Below, one piece after another: positions 8,486-16,402 of a DNA stretch of 64,000 nt. Source of the DNA: DATGZH01 sp035297265 (GTDB lineage Bacteria; Actinomycetota; Acidimicrobiia; Acidimicrobiales; RAAP-2); NCBI GenBank assembly GCA_035297265.1, contig DATGZH010000064.1, positions 62,001 to 126,000 on the forward strand, given 5' to 3'. The notes under the pieces are model-generated. The model was not told the DNA's origin, did no database searches, and saw nothing but the letters and a program-made list of their open reading frames with translations. The translations under genes were made by a program, and so were the position numbers. Position 1 is the stretch's first letter, and each line of letters begins with the position of its first letter.

Positions 8486-9448
8486 TCACGACCGGTCCCC
8501 GATCCAGTAGCAGACGAGCATGAGGATGCCCACCCCGAAGAGGAGGGCCACGAAGCCCTCGGTCACCGGCCCGACGCCGCCGAGACCCCACCCGCCGATG
8601 TTCTGCGGCTTCTGGATCTTCGTCGTGACGTAGACGGCGATGTCCCGGACCTGCTGGTCGGTGAGGTTCCCGGTGAAGCGGGGCATGTTGGCCGGCCCGG
8701 TGCGGATGGCCTCGACGACCTGGGTGATGGTGGCGTTGTGGAGCGTCGGGGCGTAGGTGTCGTAGGCAAGGGCGTCACCGGCTCCGGTGATCGTGTGGCA
8801 GGCCGCGCAGTTGAGGGTGTAGAGGCTCGCCCCGTCGGCCAGGTTGGCGGCGTTCGGGTTCTGGACGTGGGGGATGAAGGGTGCCGCCGGGAGGAGCGAG
8901 TTCACCCAGGCCGCCACGGCCAGGGCCTGATGCGGCGTGAGCTTGGGCGTCTTCTCCGGTGCCTGCTTGGACCTGAGGCTCTGGGCCGGCATCCGACCGG
9001 TCGTGATCCAGAAGTCGACGGTGGCCGGCCCGAGGCCCTGCAGGTTGGGGGCGATGCCGTATGGCCCGTTGGCCTGCGGGCCGTGGCACGTCGAGCAGTA
9101 GGTCTGGAAGAGGAGGTCCCCCTCGGGGATGAGGCTGCTCGACGGCAGCGCGTACTTGATGTACGGGCTGCCGTACAGGACGAGGCAGCCGTGCTCGTAG
9201 GCCCGGATCGACGTGTGGAACGGGCTCCCGGCGTTGAAGGTGCCGGTCTGGCCGTACTGGCCCTGGCTCAACCGGCAGTCGGCCGGCGTGGACCGGTGGT
9301 GCACCGACGCGTCGGTCCCGTAGAGCGTGGGCGTCGGCGAGCCGCTGGCGCCGGCATGGGGACCGAACGCCAGCAGGCCGGCGGTCGCGACCACGACGAC
9401 CAGGCCGGATGGCAGAAAGAAGCGGCTACGGACGAGTTTGCGCAGCAC
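8486..9448 (-). CDS. qcrC: Diheme cytochrome c subunit of the bcc complex
   Basis: A 320-residue protein with an N-terminal anchor (about residues 12-30), two haem c motifs, CSTCH near residue 117 and CAACH near residue 213, and a C-terminal transmembrane helix (about 292-315). Two haem motifs in one membrane-bound subunit are the hallmark of the actinobacterial bcc complex, where QcrC carries electrons directly to the aa3 oxidase and replaces soluble cytochrome c. The Cys at about residues 58 and 88 outside the haem boxes could form a disulfide in the exported domain. GTG start, only seven bases after the ctaE stop. Confidence 0.95.
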   Translation of the reverse strand: MLRKLVRSRFFLPSGLVVVVATAGLLAFGPHAGASGSPTPTLYGTDASVHHRSTPADCRLSQGQYGQTGTFNAGSPFHTSIRAYEHGCLVLYGSPYIKYALPSSSLIPEGDLLFQTYCSTCHGPQANGPYGIAPNLQGLGPATVDFWITTGRMPAQSLRSKQAPEKTPKLTPHQALAVAAWVNSLLPAAPFIPHVQNPNAANLADGASLYTLNCAACHTITGAGDALAYDTYAPTLHNATITQVVEAIRTGPANMPRFTGNLTDQQVRDIAVYVTTKIQKPQNIGGWGLGGVGPVTEGFVALLFGVGILMLVCYWIGDRS

Positions 9449-9455
9449 CGCCGCC

Positions 9456-10052
9456 CTATTTCAGGAGGAAGAGGCAGCTGAACAGGCCGACCCAGACGAT
9501 GTCGACGAAGTGCCAGTAGTAGCTCACCCCCTGGACCGCCGACAGCTCTCCTGGATCGCCCCCGCGCCCTCGCATCCGGCCGAGTAGGAAGACCATGGCC
9601 ACGAGACCCAGGAACACGTGCAGCCCGTGGAGCCCGGTCATGATGTAGAAGAGCGAGCCGTAGGCGTTGGTGTTCCACCTGGTGGTCTGGTGGATCCATT
9701 CGTAGAGCTGGTTGAGGTCGAACGCCAGGCCCAAGAGGATCGTGGCGATCAGCCAGCGGCGGGCCAGGTCTCGGCGCCGCCACTCGACGTGGTGGACGCA
9801 CATGATCATCGTGGCGCTCGACGAGAGCAGGACGAGCGTGAAGATGCCCGCCTGGATGGTGTCGAGCTTGGTGCCGGCCGGGGGCCAGATGTGGGCGTGG
9901 GCCCGGATCGTGAAAAAAGCGGCAAAGAGGCCGCTGAAGAACATGACCTCGGAGCCGAGCCAGATCATGATGCCGATGGCCAGCATCGGCGGGCGGTCGT
10001 GGACGATCCGGCCCTGCGGAGCGGGGTCGATCGCCAACGACGTGCTGCTCAC
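9456..10052 (-). CDS. ctaE: Cytochrome c oxidase subunit III
   Basis: A 198-residue membrane protein, the short five-helix form of subunit III found in actinobacteria. GIMIWLGSEVMFFSGLFAAF, the family motif with its membrane-embedded acidic residue, lies at about residue 27, and GLHGLHVFLGL followed by YYWHFVDIVWV lies near the C-terminus. The subunit is not catalytic but stabilises oxygen reduction by subunit I and helps proton uptake. It heads the minus-strand operon ctaE-qcrC-qcrA-qcrB, the order found across actinobacteria, and complements ctaD and ctaF at the left edge of the window. GTG start at 10052. Confidence 0.95.
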   Translation of the reverse strand: MSSTSLAIDPAPQGRIVHDRPPMLAIGIMIWLGSEVMFFSGLFAAFFTIRAHAHIWPPAGTKLDTIQAGIFTLVLLSSSATMIMCVHHVEWRRRDLARRWLIATILLGLAFDLNQLYEWIHQTTRWNTNAYGSLFYIMTGLHGLHVFLGLVAMVFLLGRMRGRGGDPGELSAVQGVSYYWHFVDIVWVGLFSCLFLLK

Positions 10053-10071
10053 GGCCTAGTTCCTAGTCGAC

Positions 10072-10088
10072 GGCACCCTGGAGGTGCC
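10072..10088. repeat. Inverted repeat upstream of ctaE
   Basis: GGCACC-CTGGA-GGTGCC, a six-base perfect inverted repeat 20 bases upstream of the ctaE start. It lies in the 141-base gap between ctaE and the helicase gene end, so it could be an operator in the ctaE-qcrCAB promoter or part of a hairpin after the helicase gene. No regulator can be assigned. Confidence 0.3.
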
Positions 10089-10193
10089 AACACCCAGGTA
10101 AAGGGACTGCCGCCCCCCGGGACATGACAGAACCCCGTCCCCGGCGTGTCAATTGGGCGACGGCGGGTTCCCCGTGGGCCTCCCCCGGCCGCC

Positions 10194-12545
10194 TCACCGG
10201 CCCCCGTGGAGCGACGGCGGGAGGGGCCGGGAGTGGACTACCGCGAGTCGTCGGGTCGGCCGGGTGAGGGCGACGTAGAGGGTGCGCAGCCCCCGCGTGG
10301 TCGGCGGCGCCGGGCCCTCGGTGCCGTCCCCCGAGGCGATGAGGGCCGGCTCGACCACCACCACCGCGTCGAACTCGAGGCCGTTGGCCACGTTGGCGGG
10401 GAGCAGCACGAGCAGCGCCGAGAGACCGGGGCCTCTCGGGTCGCGCGGGTCCACGGCGTCGAGCCCGTGCTCGTCCAGGGTCCGCGCCAGCTCGGGGAGG
10501 AGAACCGAGGGCGCGAGCACGGCCGTCCGCCCGGGTCCCACCGCGGCCAGCTCGTGCGCCACCACCTCGGCCACCCGGTCGGCCAGGCCGGCCGGGGCCG
10601 CCGCCACGAACTCGGGTTGCTCGCCCGACTCGCGCACCGGTCGGGGCGGCGTGACTCGGGGTGCCGCCTCGCGGAGCACGCGCGCCGCTACCGCCACCAC
10701 CTCGGCCGGGGTGCGGTAGCTCACGGTGAGCTCGGTGAGGCGCGGGGCCCGCTTGTTGCCGAGATGCTCGGTGACGTCGTCCCAGGTGCTCGGGGCCCAC
10801 GGCCCGGTGGCCTGGGCGATGTCGCCCACCACGGTCATCGAGCCCGAGATCGAGCGGCGGGCGAGCATCCGCAGCTGCATCGGCGAGAGGTCCTGGACCT
10901 CGTCCACCACGATGTGACCGTAGGAGCGCACGCCGTCGTCGCCGTCGGCGGCCGGGTGGTTGCCGTTCGTCACTGCCGCACCGACCGGCTCGAGCCCGCC
11001 GACGGCCGCCCCGAGCTCCTGGACGGTGGCGTGGCCTCGGCCGTCGGTCCGGGGCCGGCTGACGCGGGAACGACGCGGGCCGAGCAAGGTGCGCGCCTCG
11101 TCGACGAGCGCGGCGTCGGCCGCCGTCCAGGCGACCTCGTCCAGCGAGCGGCTGCGCGGCCGGTAGAGCGAGGACTGATCGGCCGTCGACAGGATGCCGC
11201 TCCCCGCCGCCGCCAGCAGCGGCCGGGCGCCCAGGAGGTCGTGCAGCAGCTCGTGGGGCGCGAGCCGGGGCCACATGCGGTCGAGGGCCTCGGCCAGCTC
11301 GGGGGCCCGGCGGAGCTGGCGGCTGAACTCGCCGACGTCGAGGGCCTCGGTGTCGCCGGTGCCGGGGAGCGCCGCCTCGCCGCCGGCGTGACCCGGGGTG
11401 AGCGAGCGGCGTGACTGCTCGTACTGCTCGGCCAGGTGCCGGACCACCTGCTGCTCGACGAAGCGCCGACGGCTGTTGTGGGTGCCGGGCCGCCGTCGGG
11501 CCAGCCCGACCACGTCGGCCGAGGCGGCCGCGGTGAGATGGAGCACGGTCGCCCCGAACGGCACGTCGGCGTCCCGACGGAGCGGCCGCTGCCTGGTGCG
11601 CACGGCCCTGGCGATCACCCGGGCCATCCGGGCCTCCCCCTTCAGCCGGGCCACCGCGGCGGGCTCGGTGGCCCGGACCCGGATCTCGGGGACGAGACCG
11701 GCCACCGTCGAGAGGGTCACGCCCGTCTCGCCGAGCGAGGGCAGCACCTGCTCGATGTAACGGAGGAAGAGGGGGTTGGGGCCGACGACGAGGACGCCCT
11801 GGCGCTCGAGCGGGAAGCGATGCGTGTAGAGGAGGTAGGCGGCGCGGTGGAGGGCCACCGCGGTCTTCCCCGTGCCCGGGCCGCCCTGGACCATGAGGAT
11901 GCCGGGCAGCGGCGAGCGGATGATCTCGTCCTGTTCGCGCTGGATGGTGGCGACGATGTCGGCCATGTGGCCGGTGCGAGCCTGCCCGAGCGCCGCGAGG
12001 AGCGCTCCCGGGCCCCCGAGAGAGAGGCCGTCGGCCATCAGGTGCCCGTGGCCGTCGCCCTCGACGCCCTCGACGACGTCCTCCACGCCGTCGTCGGCGA
12101 AGTACTCGTCCTCGAGGCCGAGCACCGACCGCCCGCGCACCGCCAGGTGGCGGCGGCGGGCCAGGCCCTGGGGGTCGAGGCCGGTGGCCCGGTAGAAGGG
12201 CTCGGCCACCGGCGCCCGCCAGTCCACGACGAGCGGTTCGTGGTCGGTGCCCGACACCGCGAGCCGGCCGATGTGGTACGACTCGCCGACCAGGGCGCCG
12301 TCCTCGGGTTGGCGGTCGATGCGGCCGAAGCAGAGAGCCTGATCGCCGATGTCGAGTTGGGCCAACCGGGCCAGGCTCGTCCGCACGACGATGTCGCGTT
12401 CGGTGCGGGACTGGAAGGTGCCGCCGCGCCCGAGGTCGAGCACCGACTCGAGCATCCGGTTGGCGTCCGCCCGCATTGCTTCCAGACCCTCGTGCGCGCG
12501 ATCGAGGAAAACTTGCTCTTCCTCGAGGTCAGGGTGTGCGGCCAC
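10194..12545 (-). CDS. helD: HelD/HelR-type RNA polymerase-associated UvrD-like helicase
   Basis: A 783-residue superfamily 1 ATPase. It begins with the helical EEEQVFLDRAHEGL arm, then the HelD-type YHIGRLAV and VDWRAPVAEPFYRA motifs near residues 90-120. Walker A is GGPGTGKTA near residue 220 in the ILMVQGGPGTGKTAVALHRA context, Walker B is VVDEVQDLSP near residue 545, motif V is ANGLEFDAVVVVEP near 715 and motif VI is LYVALTRP near 755. These are features of HelD proteins, which bind RNA polymerase and recycle stalled or rifamycin-blocked enzyme, not of DNA-repair UvrD. The length fits the actinobacterial class. I saw no rifamycin-associated promoter element upstream, so regulation is unknown. 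Confidence 0.85.
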   Translation of the reverse strand: MAAHPDLEEEQVFLDRAHEGLEAMRADANRMLESVLDLGRGGTFQSRTERDIVVRTSLARLAQLDIGDQALCFGRIDRQPEDGALVGESYHIGRLAVSGTDHEPLVVDWRAPVAEPFYRATGLDPQGLARRRHLAVRGRSVLGLEDEYFADDGVEDVVEGVEGDGHGHLMADGLSLGGPGALLAALGQARTGHMADIVATIQREQDEIIRSPLPGILMVQGGPGTGKTAVALHRAAYLLYTHRFPLERQGVLVVGPNPLFLRYIEQVLPSLGETGVTLSTVAGLVPEIRVRATEPAAVARLKGEARMARVIARAVRTRQRPLRRDADVPFGATVLHLTAAASADVVGLARRRPGTHNSRRRFVEQQVVRHLAEQYEQSRRSLTPGHAGGEAALPGTGDTEALDVGEFSRQLRRAPELAEALDRMWPRLAPHELLHDLLGARPLLAAAGSGILSTADQSSLYRPRSRSLDEVAWTAADAALVDEARTLLGPRRSRVSRPRTDGRGHATVQELGAAVGGLEPVGAAVTNGNHPAADGDDGVRSYGHIVVDEVQDLSPMQLRMLARRSISGSMTVVGDIAQATGPWAPSTWDDVTEHLGNKRAPRLTELTVSYRTPAEVVAVAARVLREAAPRVTPPRPVRESGEQPEFVAAAPAGLADRVAEVVAHELAAVGPGRTAVLAPSVLLPELARTLDEHGLDAVDPRDPRGPGLSALLVLLPANVANGLEFDAVVVVEPALIASGDGTEGPAPPTTRGLRTLYVALTRPTRRLAVVHSRPLPPSLHGGR

Positions 12546-12694
12546 CTCGTCCCTTCCTCTGCCCGGCGAAGAACCAACGATTCTAGAGGAACGCCGTTGC
12601 CCCGCTCCTCGGCCTGGGCGACCCCGCTCGTGACCTGGGCATGGCCTCGGGGCCGGCCTGGCCGGCCGTGCCTGGGCGGTCCCGAGCCAGGTGG

Positions 12695-12706
12695 AATGAT
12701 CTGGCG
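12695..12706 (+). promoter_or_regulatory. -10-like hexamer at the hemE start
   Basis: AATGAT at 12695-12700 (A at position 2, T at position 6 of the hexamer) lies six bases before GTG 12707. It would give a leaderless message for the hemE-cpfC-cgoX-lnt run. It is a weaker match than the TAnnnT cases. Confidence 0.35.
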
Positions 12707-13798
12707 GTGACCGCGTCGGAGGTCCGCCGAGCGAGCGCCGACCAGCCGGCGGGCCCGGCGGACGAGGCCCCCTTTCTGCTGGCCTGCCGCCGGCAGCTCG
12801 TCCCCCACACGCCGGTCTGGTTCATGCGCCAGGCCGGGCGGTCGCTGCCCGAGTACCGGAAGGCCAGGGGCGAGGGGAGCATCCTCTCGGCCATCGCCCA
12901 GCCCGAGCTGGCCGCCGAGCTCACCTTGCAGCCCGTGCGGCGCTACGGCGTGGATGCGGCCATCCTCTTCTCCGACATCGTCGTGCCGGTCCACGCCGTC
13001 GGGTTCGGTGTCGACGTGCTGGCCGGCACGGGGCCGGTCGTCGCCTCGCCCTTCCGGACGAGGGATGACCTCCGTCGCCTGCGCCCGCTCGAACCGGCCG
13101 TGGACACGCCGTACGTCCTCGAGGCCGTCCGCCTGCTGACGCGAGAGCTCGGTGGGCTCCCGCTCATCGGCTTCGCCGGCGCCCCGTTCACCGTGGCCAG
13201 CTACCTCGTCGAAGGCGGGCCGTCACGCACCTTCGCCAAGGTGAAGGCGCTCATGCGGGCGGACCCGTCCACGTGGACCGAGCTCCTGGAGCGGCTCGGC
13301 GGGATGACCGTGGCCTTCCTCCGGGCCCAGGTGGAGGCGGGGGCCTCGGCCCTCCAGCTCTTCGACAGCTGGGCCGGTTGGCTGTCGCCGGCCGAGTACG
13401 AGCGCTACGTGCTCCCCGCCACCCGGGCGGTCGTGGCCGAGCTGGCCGACCTCGACGTCCCGACGATCCTCTTCGGTGTGGGGACGGGCGAGCTCCTCCC
13501 ACTCATGGCCACCACCGGGGTCGACGTCGTCGGCGTCGACTGGCGCGTCCCGCTCGACGCGGCGCGCCGGCGGGTCGGACCGGACTGCGCCGTGCAGGGC
13601 AACCTCGACCCCGCCGTGTGCCTGGCCCCGTGGGCGGCGGTGGCCGACGAGGCGAGGGACGTCCTCGCTCTCGCCGGCACCGAGGAGGGCCACATCTTCA
13701 ACCTCGGGCACGGGGTGCTCCCCGACACCGACCCCGGCATCCTCGCCGCCCTCGTCGAGCTGGTCCACGCCGAGGGGCGGGCGGGGGTGCGGCAGTGA
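12707..13798 (+). CDS. hemE: Uroporphyrinogen decarboxylase
   Basis: A 363-residue cytoplasmic enzyme that converts uroporphyrinogen III to coproporphyrinogen III. The N-terminal family motif PVWFMRQAGRSLPEYR (about residues 37-52), the FSDIVVP segment with the catalytic Asp near residue 88, the GFAGAPFT loop near 157 and the C-terminal FNLGHGVLP motif are all present, and the length is normal. GTG 12707 was chosen because it follows a promoter-like hexamer and gives a usual N-terminus; a longer frame upstream has no family similarity. The stop overlaps the cpfC start by four bases, so the late haem genes are coupled. Confidence 0.95.
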   Translation: MTASEVRRASADQPAGPADEAPFLLACRRQLVPHTPVWFMRQAGRSLPEYRKARGEGSILSAIAQPELAAELTLQPVRRYGVDAAILFSDIVVPVHAVGFGVDVLAGTGPVVASPFRTRDDLRRLRPLEPAVDTPYVLEAVRLLTRELGGLPLIGFAGAPFTVASYLVEGGPSRTFAKVKALMRADPSTWTELLERLGGMTVAFLRAQVEAGASALQLFDSWAGWLSPAEYERYVLPATRAVVAELADLDVPTILFGVGTGELLPLMATTGVDVVGVDWRVPLDAARRRVGPDCAVQGNLDPAVCLAPWAAVADEARDVLALAGTEEGHIFNLGHGVLPDTDPGILAALVELVHAEGRAGVRQ

Positions 13799-14772
13799 GC
13801 GGTTCCGCCGGCCGACGCTCGACCGGGGTCCTCGTGATGGCCCACGGGACACCCGAGCGCCCCGAGGACCTCGAGGCCTTCTACACCCGGATCCGACGGG
13901 GTCGGCCCCCCTCGGCCGAGCAGCTGGCCGAGCTGGCGGCCCGCTACGAGGCCATCGGGGGCACCTCGCCCCTGGCCCGCCGCACCCGGGCCCAGGTGGA
14001 GGGGCTGGCCGCCGATCTGGAGGCAGCCGAGCCGCGCCGCTACGACGTGGCCTTCGGGGCCAAGCACACGCACCCGTCGATCGAGGACGCGGCCACGGCA
14101 CTCGCCGCCGGGCAGCCCGACCGGGTGGTCGGCCTCGTCCTCACGCCGCACCATTCGACCATGGGGTCGGGCGAGTACCTCGAGCGGGCGGGGGCGGCGC
14201 TCGGTGCGGTCCCCTTCGTCGCCGTCGAGCAGTGGTACGACGCGCCCGGTTTCGCCGCGCTCGTGGGCGAGCGGGTCACCGCGGCGCTCGCCCGGGTCGG
14301 CGGGCGCGACGACGGGGACACCGTGGTGCTCTTCACCGCCCACTCGTTGCCGCAGCGCATCGTGGCCCAGGGGGACCCCTACCCCGGTCAGGTCGAAGCG
14401 TCCGCCGCGCTGGTGGCGGCGGCGGCCGGTGTCGAGCGCTGGCAGGTGGCGTGGCAGAGCGCCGGCGCGACGCCCGAGCCGTGGCTCGGTCCCGATCTCG
14501 TCGAGGTGATCCGGGGCCTGCCGACCGCGGGGGCCCGCGGCGTCGTCGTCTGCCCGATCGGGTTCGTGGCCGACCACCTCGAGGTGCTCTACGACGTCGA
14601 CTACGTGGCCCGGGAGGCGGCCGAGGTGATGGGCCTGCGCTTCGCCCGGACGAGCTCGCTCAACGACGACCGCCGCTTCATCGCGGTCCTCGCCAGCGTG
14701 GTGCAGGAGGCCGCCGGACCGTCGACGCCGCCCGGGATGGCTCACACCCCACCGGTGGACGCGGGACACTGA
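13795..14772 (+). CDS. hemH: Coproporphyrin/protoporphyrin ferrochelatase
   Basis: A 325-residue ferrochelatase that inserts Fe2+ into the porphyrin. The family motif FTAHSLPQRIV with the catalytic His is at about residue 180, the WQSAGATPEPWLGPD stretch near 222, and the VCPIGFVADHLEVLYDVD motif with the second conserved His and the acidic patch near 250. Neighbouring cgoX implies the coproporphyrin-dependent route (CpfC). Many actinobacterial ferrochelatases carry a [2Fe-2S] cluster bound by four Cys; here only one Cys is seen in the whole protein, so a cluster is unlikely. GTG start overlaps the hemE stop. Confidence 0.93.
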   Translation: MSGSAGRRSTGVLVMAHGTPERPEDLEAFYTRIRRGRPPSAEQLAELAARYEAIGGTSPLARRTRAQVEGLAADLEAAEPRRYDVAFGAKHTHPSIEDAATALAAGQPDRVVGLVLTPHHSTMGSGEYLERAGAALGAVPFVAVEQWYDAPGFAALVGERVTAALARVGGRDDGDTVVLFTAHSLPQRIVAQGDPYPGQVEASAALVAAAAGVERWQVAWQSAGATPEPWLGPDLVEVIRGLPTAGARGVVVCPIGFVADHLEVLYDVDYVAREAAEVMGLRFARTSSLNDDRRFIAVLASVVQEAAGPSTPPGMAHTPPVDAGH

Positions 14773-14776
14773 CAAG

Positions 14777-16402
14777 GTGAGCACCGGGTCGCCGGGCAAC
14801 GGCGCAGCGACCGGGAACGGGGCGGCCGGACGGCGCCGGACGGGCACGCGCACGGTGGCGGTGGTCGGTGGGGGCATCGCCGGGCTCGCCGCGGCCTGGG
14901 AGCTGTCGGGCGGGGCGGCCGGGCCCGCGGCCGACACCCCCCGGGTGGTCCTGCTCGAGGCGGGGCCGACGGTGGGCGGCAAGCTCCGTTCCGAGCCGTT
15001 CGCCGGCCGCTCCGTCGACATGGGCCCCGACGGCTTCCTCGGCCGCCGCCCGGAGGCGGCTGACCTCTGTGCCGAGGTGGGCCTGGGCGACGACCTGGTC
15101 CCCATCGCCACGTCGGGCGCCGCCGTCCTGGCCCGCGGTCGCCGCCGGTCCCTCCCGGCCGGTCTCGTGCTCGGCATCCCCACCCGGTTCTGGCCCACCG
15201 TCCGCTCGGGGATCCTTGGTCCCCGCGGCTCGCTCCGGCTGCTGCGAGACGTGGTCGCCCCGCGCACCGACAGCCGGGGACCGCTCGGTGACCGGGCGAT
15301 CGGTCCGCTCGTCGCCCGCAAGCTCGGCCAGCGGGTCGTCGACGCCCTGGTCGACCCCTTGATCGGTGGCATCCATGCCGGCGGGGTCGGCGACATGAGC
15401 TCAGCTGCGGTCTTCCCGCTCCTCCTGGCGGTGGCCCAACGCCGGGGCTCCTTCATGCGGGCGCTCCGCAGCGTGGTGCCGGCCGAGCACGTCGGCGCGC
15501 CGACCGCCACCCGACCCGACGTCCTCGAGCCCGCGCCTGACGACGGCGCCGATGGGGCTTCGGCTCCGGCCGGCCACGGCGACGCCGAGGAGCCTCCCGC
15601 CTTCTGGGCGCTGCGGCCGGGTATCTGCGCGCTGCCCGAGCGCCTGGCCGGGCGGCTGACCGAGCGCGGCGTCGCGGTCCGGACCGGCGCGCCGGTCGAG
15701 CTCCTCGACCAGGCGGACGGCGGCTGGGTCCTGCACACCCCCGACGGACCGGTCGTGGCCGACGGGCTGGTGCTCGCGGTCCCGGCCCCGGTGGCCGCCG
15801 AGCTCATCGGGCCGCACGACGTCGACGCCGCCACCCTCCTCGGCGGGATCGTCTGGGCGTCCGTGGCCGTCGTCACGTTCGCCTTCGCCGCCGACGACCT
15901 GCCGTCCGGCCTCGTCGGTACGGGCCTCCTCGTGCCGGCGGGCTCGCGGCGACACCGGAGGGAAGGGCACGGCGACGGCCACTTCCTCGTCACGGCATGC
16001 ACGTACCTCTCGGCCAAGTGGCCGCACCTGTCGGCAGGCGACGAGGTGCTGCTGCGCGCCTCGGTCGGGCGGTTCGGCGACGAGCGGTTCGCCGCGCTCG
16101 ACGACGACGCGCTCGTCGCCCGGGTGCACGACGAGCTGGGTGAGCTGCTCGGCCTGACGGCGACGCCCCACACCTCGGTCGTCGTGCGGTGGCCCGAGAG
16201 CTTCCCGCAGTACCGGGTGCACCACCTCCTACGGGTGACGGGGATCGAGTCGGCCCTCCGCCGGCTCCCGGCGGTGGCCGTGGCCGGCGCCTCCTACCGC
16301 GGCGTGGGCATCCCGGCCTGCGTGGCGAGCGGCCGGACGGCGGCCCAGACCGTGATGGGGTCGCTGTCCGGCCAGCCGACCGGGGCCGGACCGGTGCCGT
16401 GA
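14777..16402 (+). CDS. hemY: Coproporphyrinogen III oxidase / protoporphyrinogen oxidase (FAD)
   Basis: A 541-residue flavoprotein of the HemY/CgoX family that oxidises coproporphyrinogen III to coproporphyrin III in Gram-positive bacteria. The FAD-binding GGGIAGLAAAWEL motif is at about residue 31, the ribose-binding E of VLLEAGPTVGGK at about 60, the VDMGPDGFL motif near 80, and the C-terminal YRGVGIPACVASGR motif closes the FAD site. A hydrophilic insert of about 35 residues near 245-280, rich in Pro, Ala and Asp, is unusual but lies between domains. It starts with GTG four bases after the cpfC stop and its stop overlaps lnt by four bases. Confidence 0.92.
   Translation: MSTGSPGNGAATGNGAAGRRRTGTRTVAVVGGGIAGLAAAWELSGGAAGPAADTPRVVLLEAGPTVGGKLRSEPFAGRSVDMGPDGFLGRRPEAADLCAEVGLGDDLVPIATSGAAVLARGRRRSLPAGLVLGIPTRFWPTVRSGILGPRGSLRLLRDVVAPRTDSRGPLGDRAIGPLVARKLGQRVVDALVDPLIGGIHAGGVGDMSSAAVFPLLLAVAQRRGSFMRALRSVVPAEHVGAPTATRPDVLEPAPDDGADGASAPAGHGDAEEPPAFWALRPGICALPERLAGRLTERGVAVRTGAPVELLDQADGGWVLHTPDGPVVADGLVLAVPAPVAAELIGPHDVDAATLLGGIVWASVAVVTFAFAADDLPSGLVGTGLLVPAGSRRHRREGHGDGHFLVTACTYLSAKWPHLSAGDEVLLRASVGRFGDERFAALDDDALVARVHDELGELLGLTATPHTSVVVRWPESFPQYRVHHLLRVTGIESALRRLPAVAVAGASYRGVGIPACVASGRTAAQTVMGSLSGQPTGAGPVP

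Noticed and set aside
7435..8523. Open plus-strand frame opposite the Rieske gene
   Set aside because: The minus strand encodes QcrA with both cluster boxes; the plus frame has no domain.
12546..12706. Search for a rifamycin-associated promoter element upstream of the HelD-like gene
   Set aside because: No GGGGCTTGC-type inverted repeat is present in the divergent gap to hemE.
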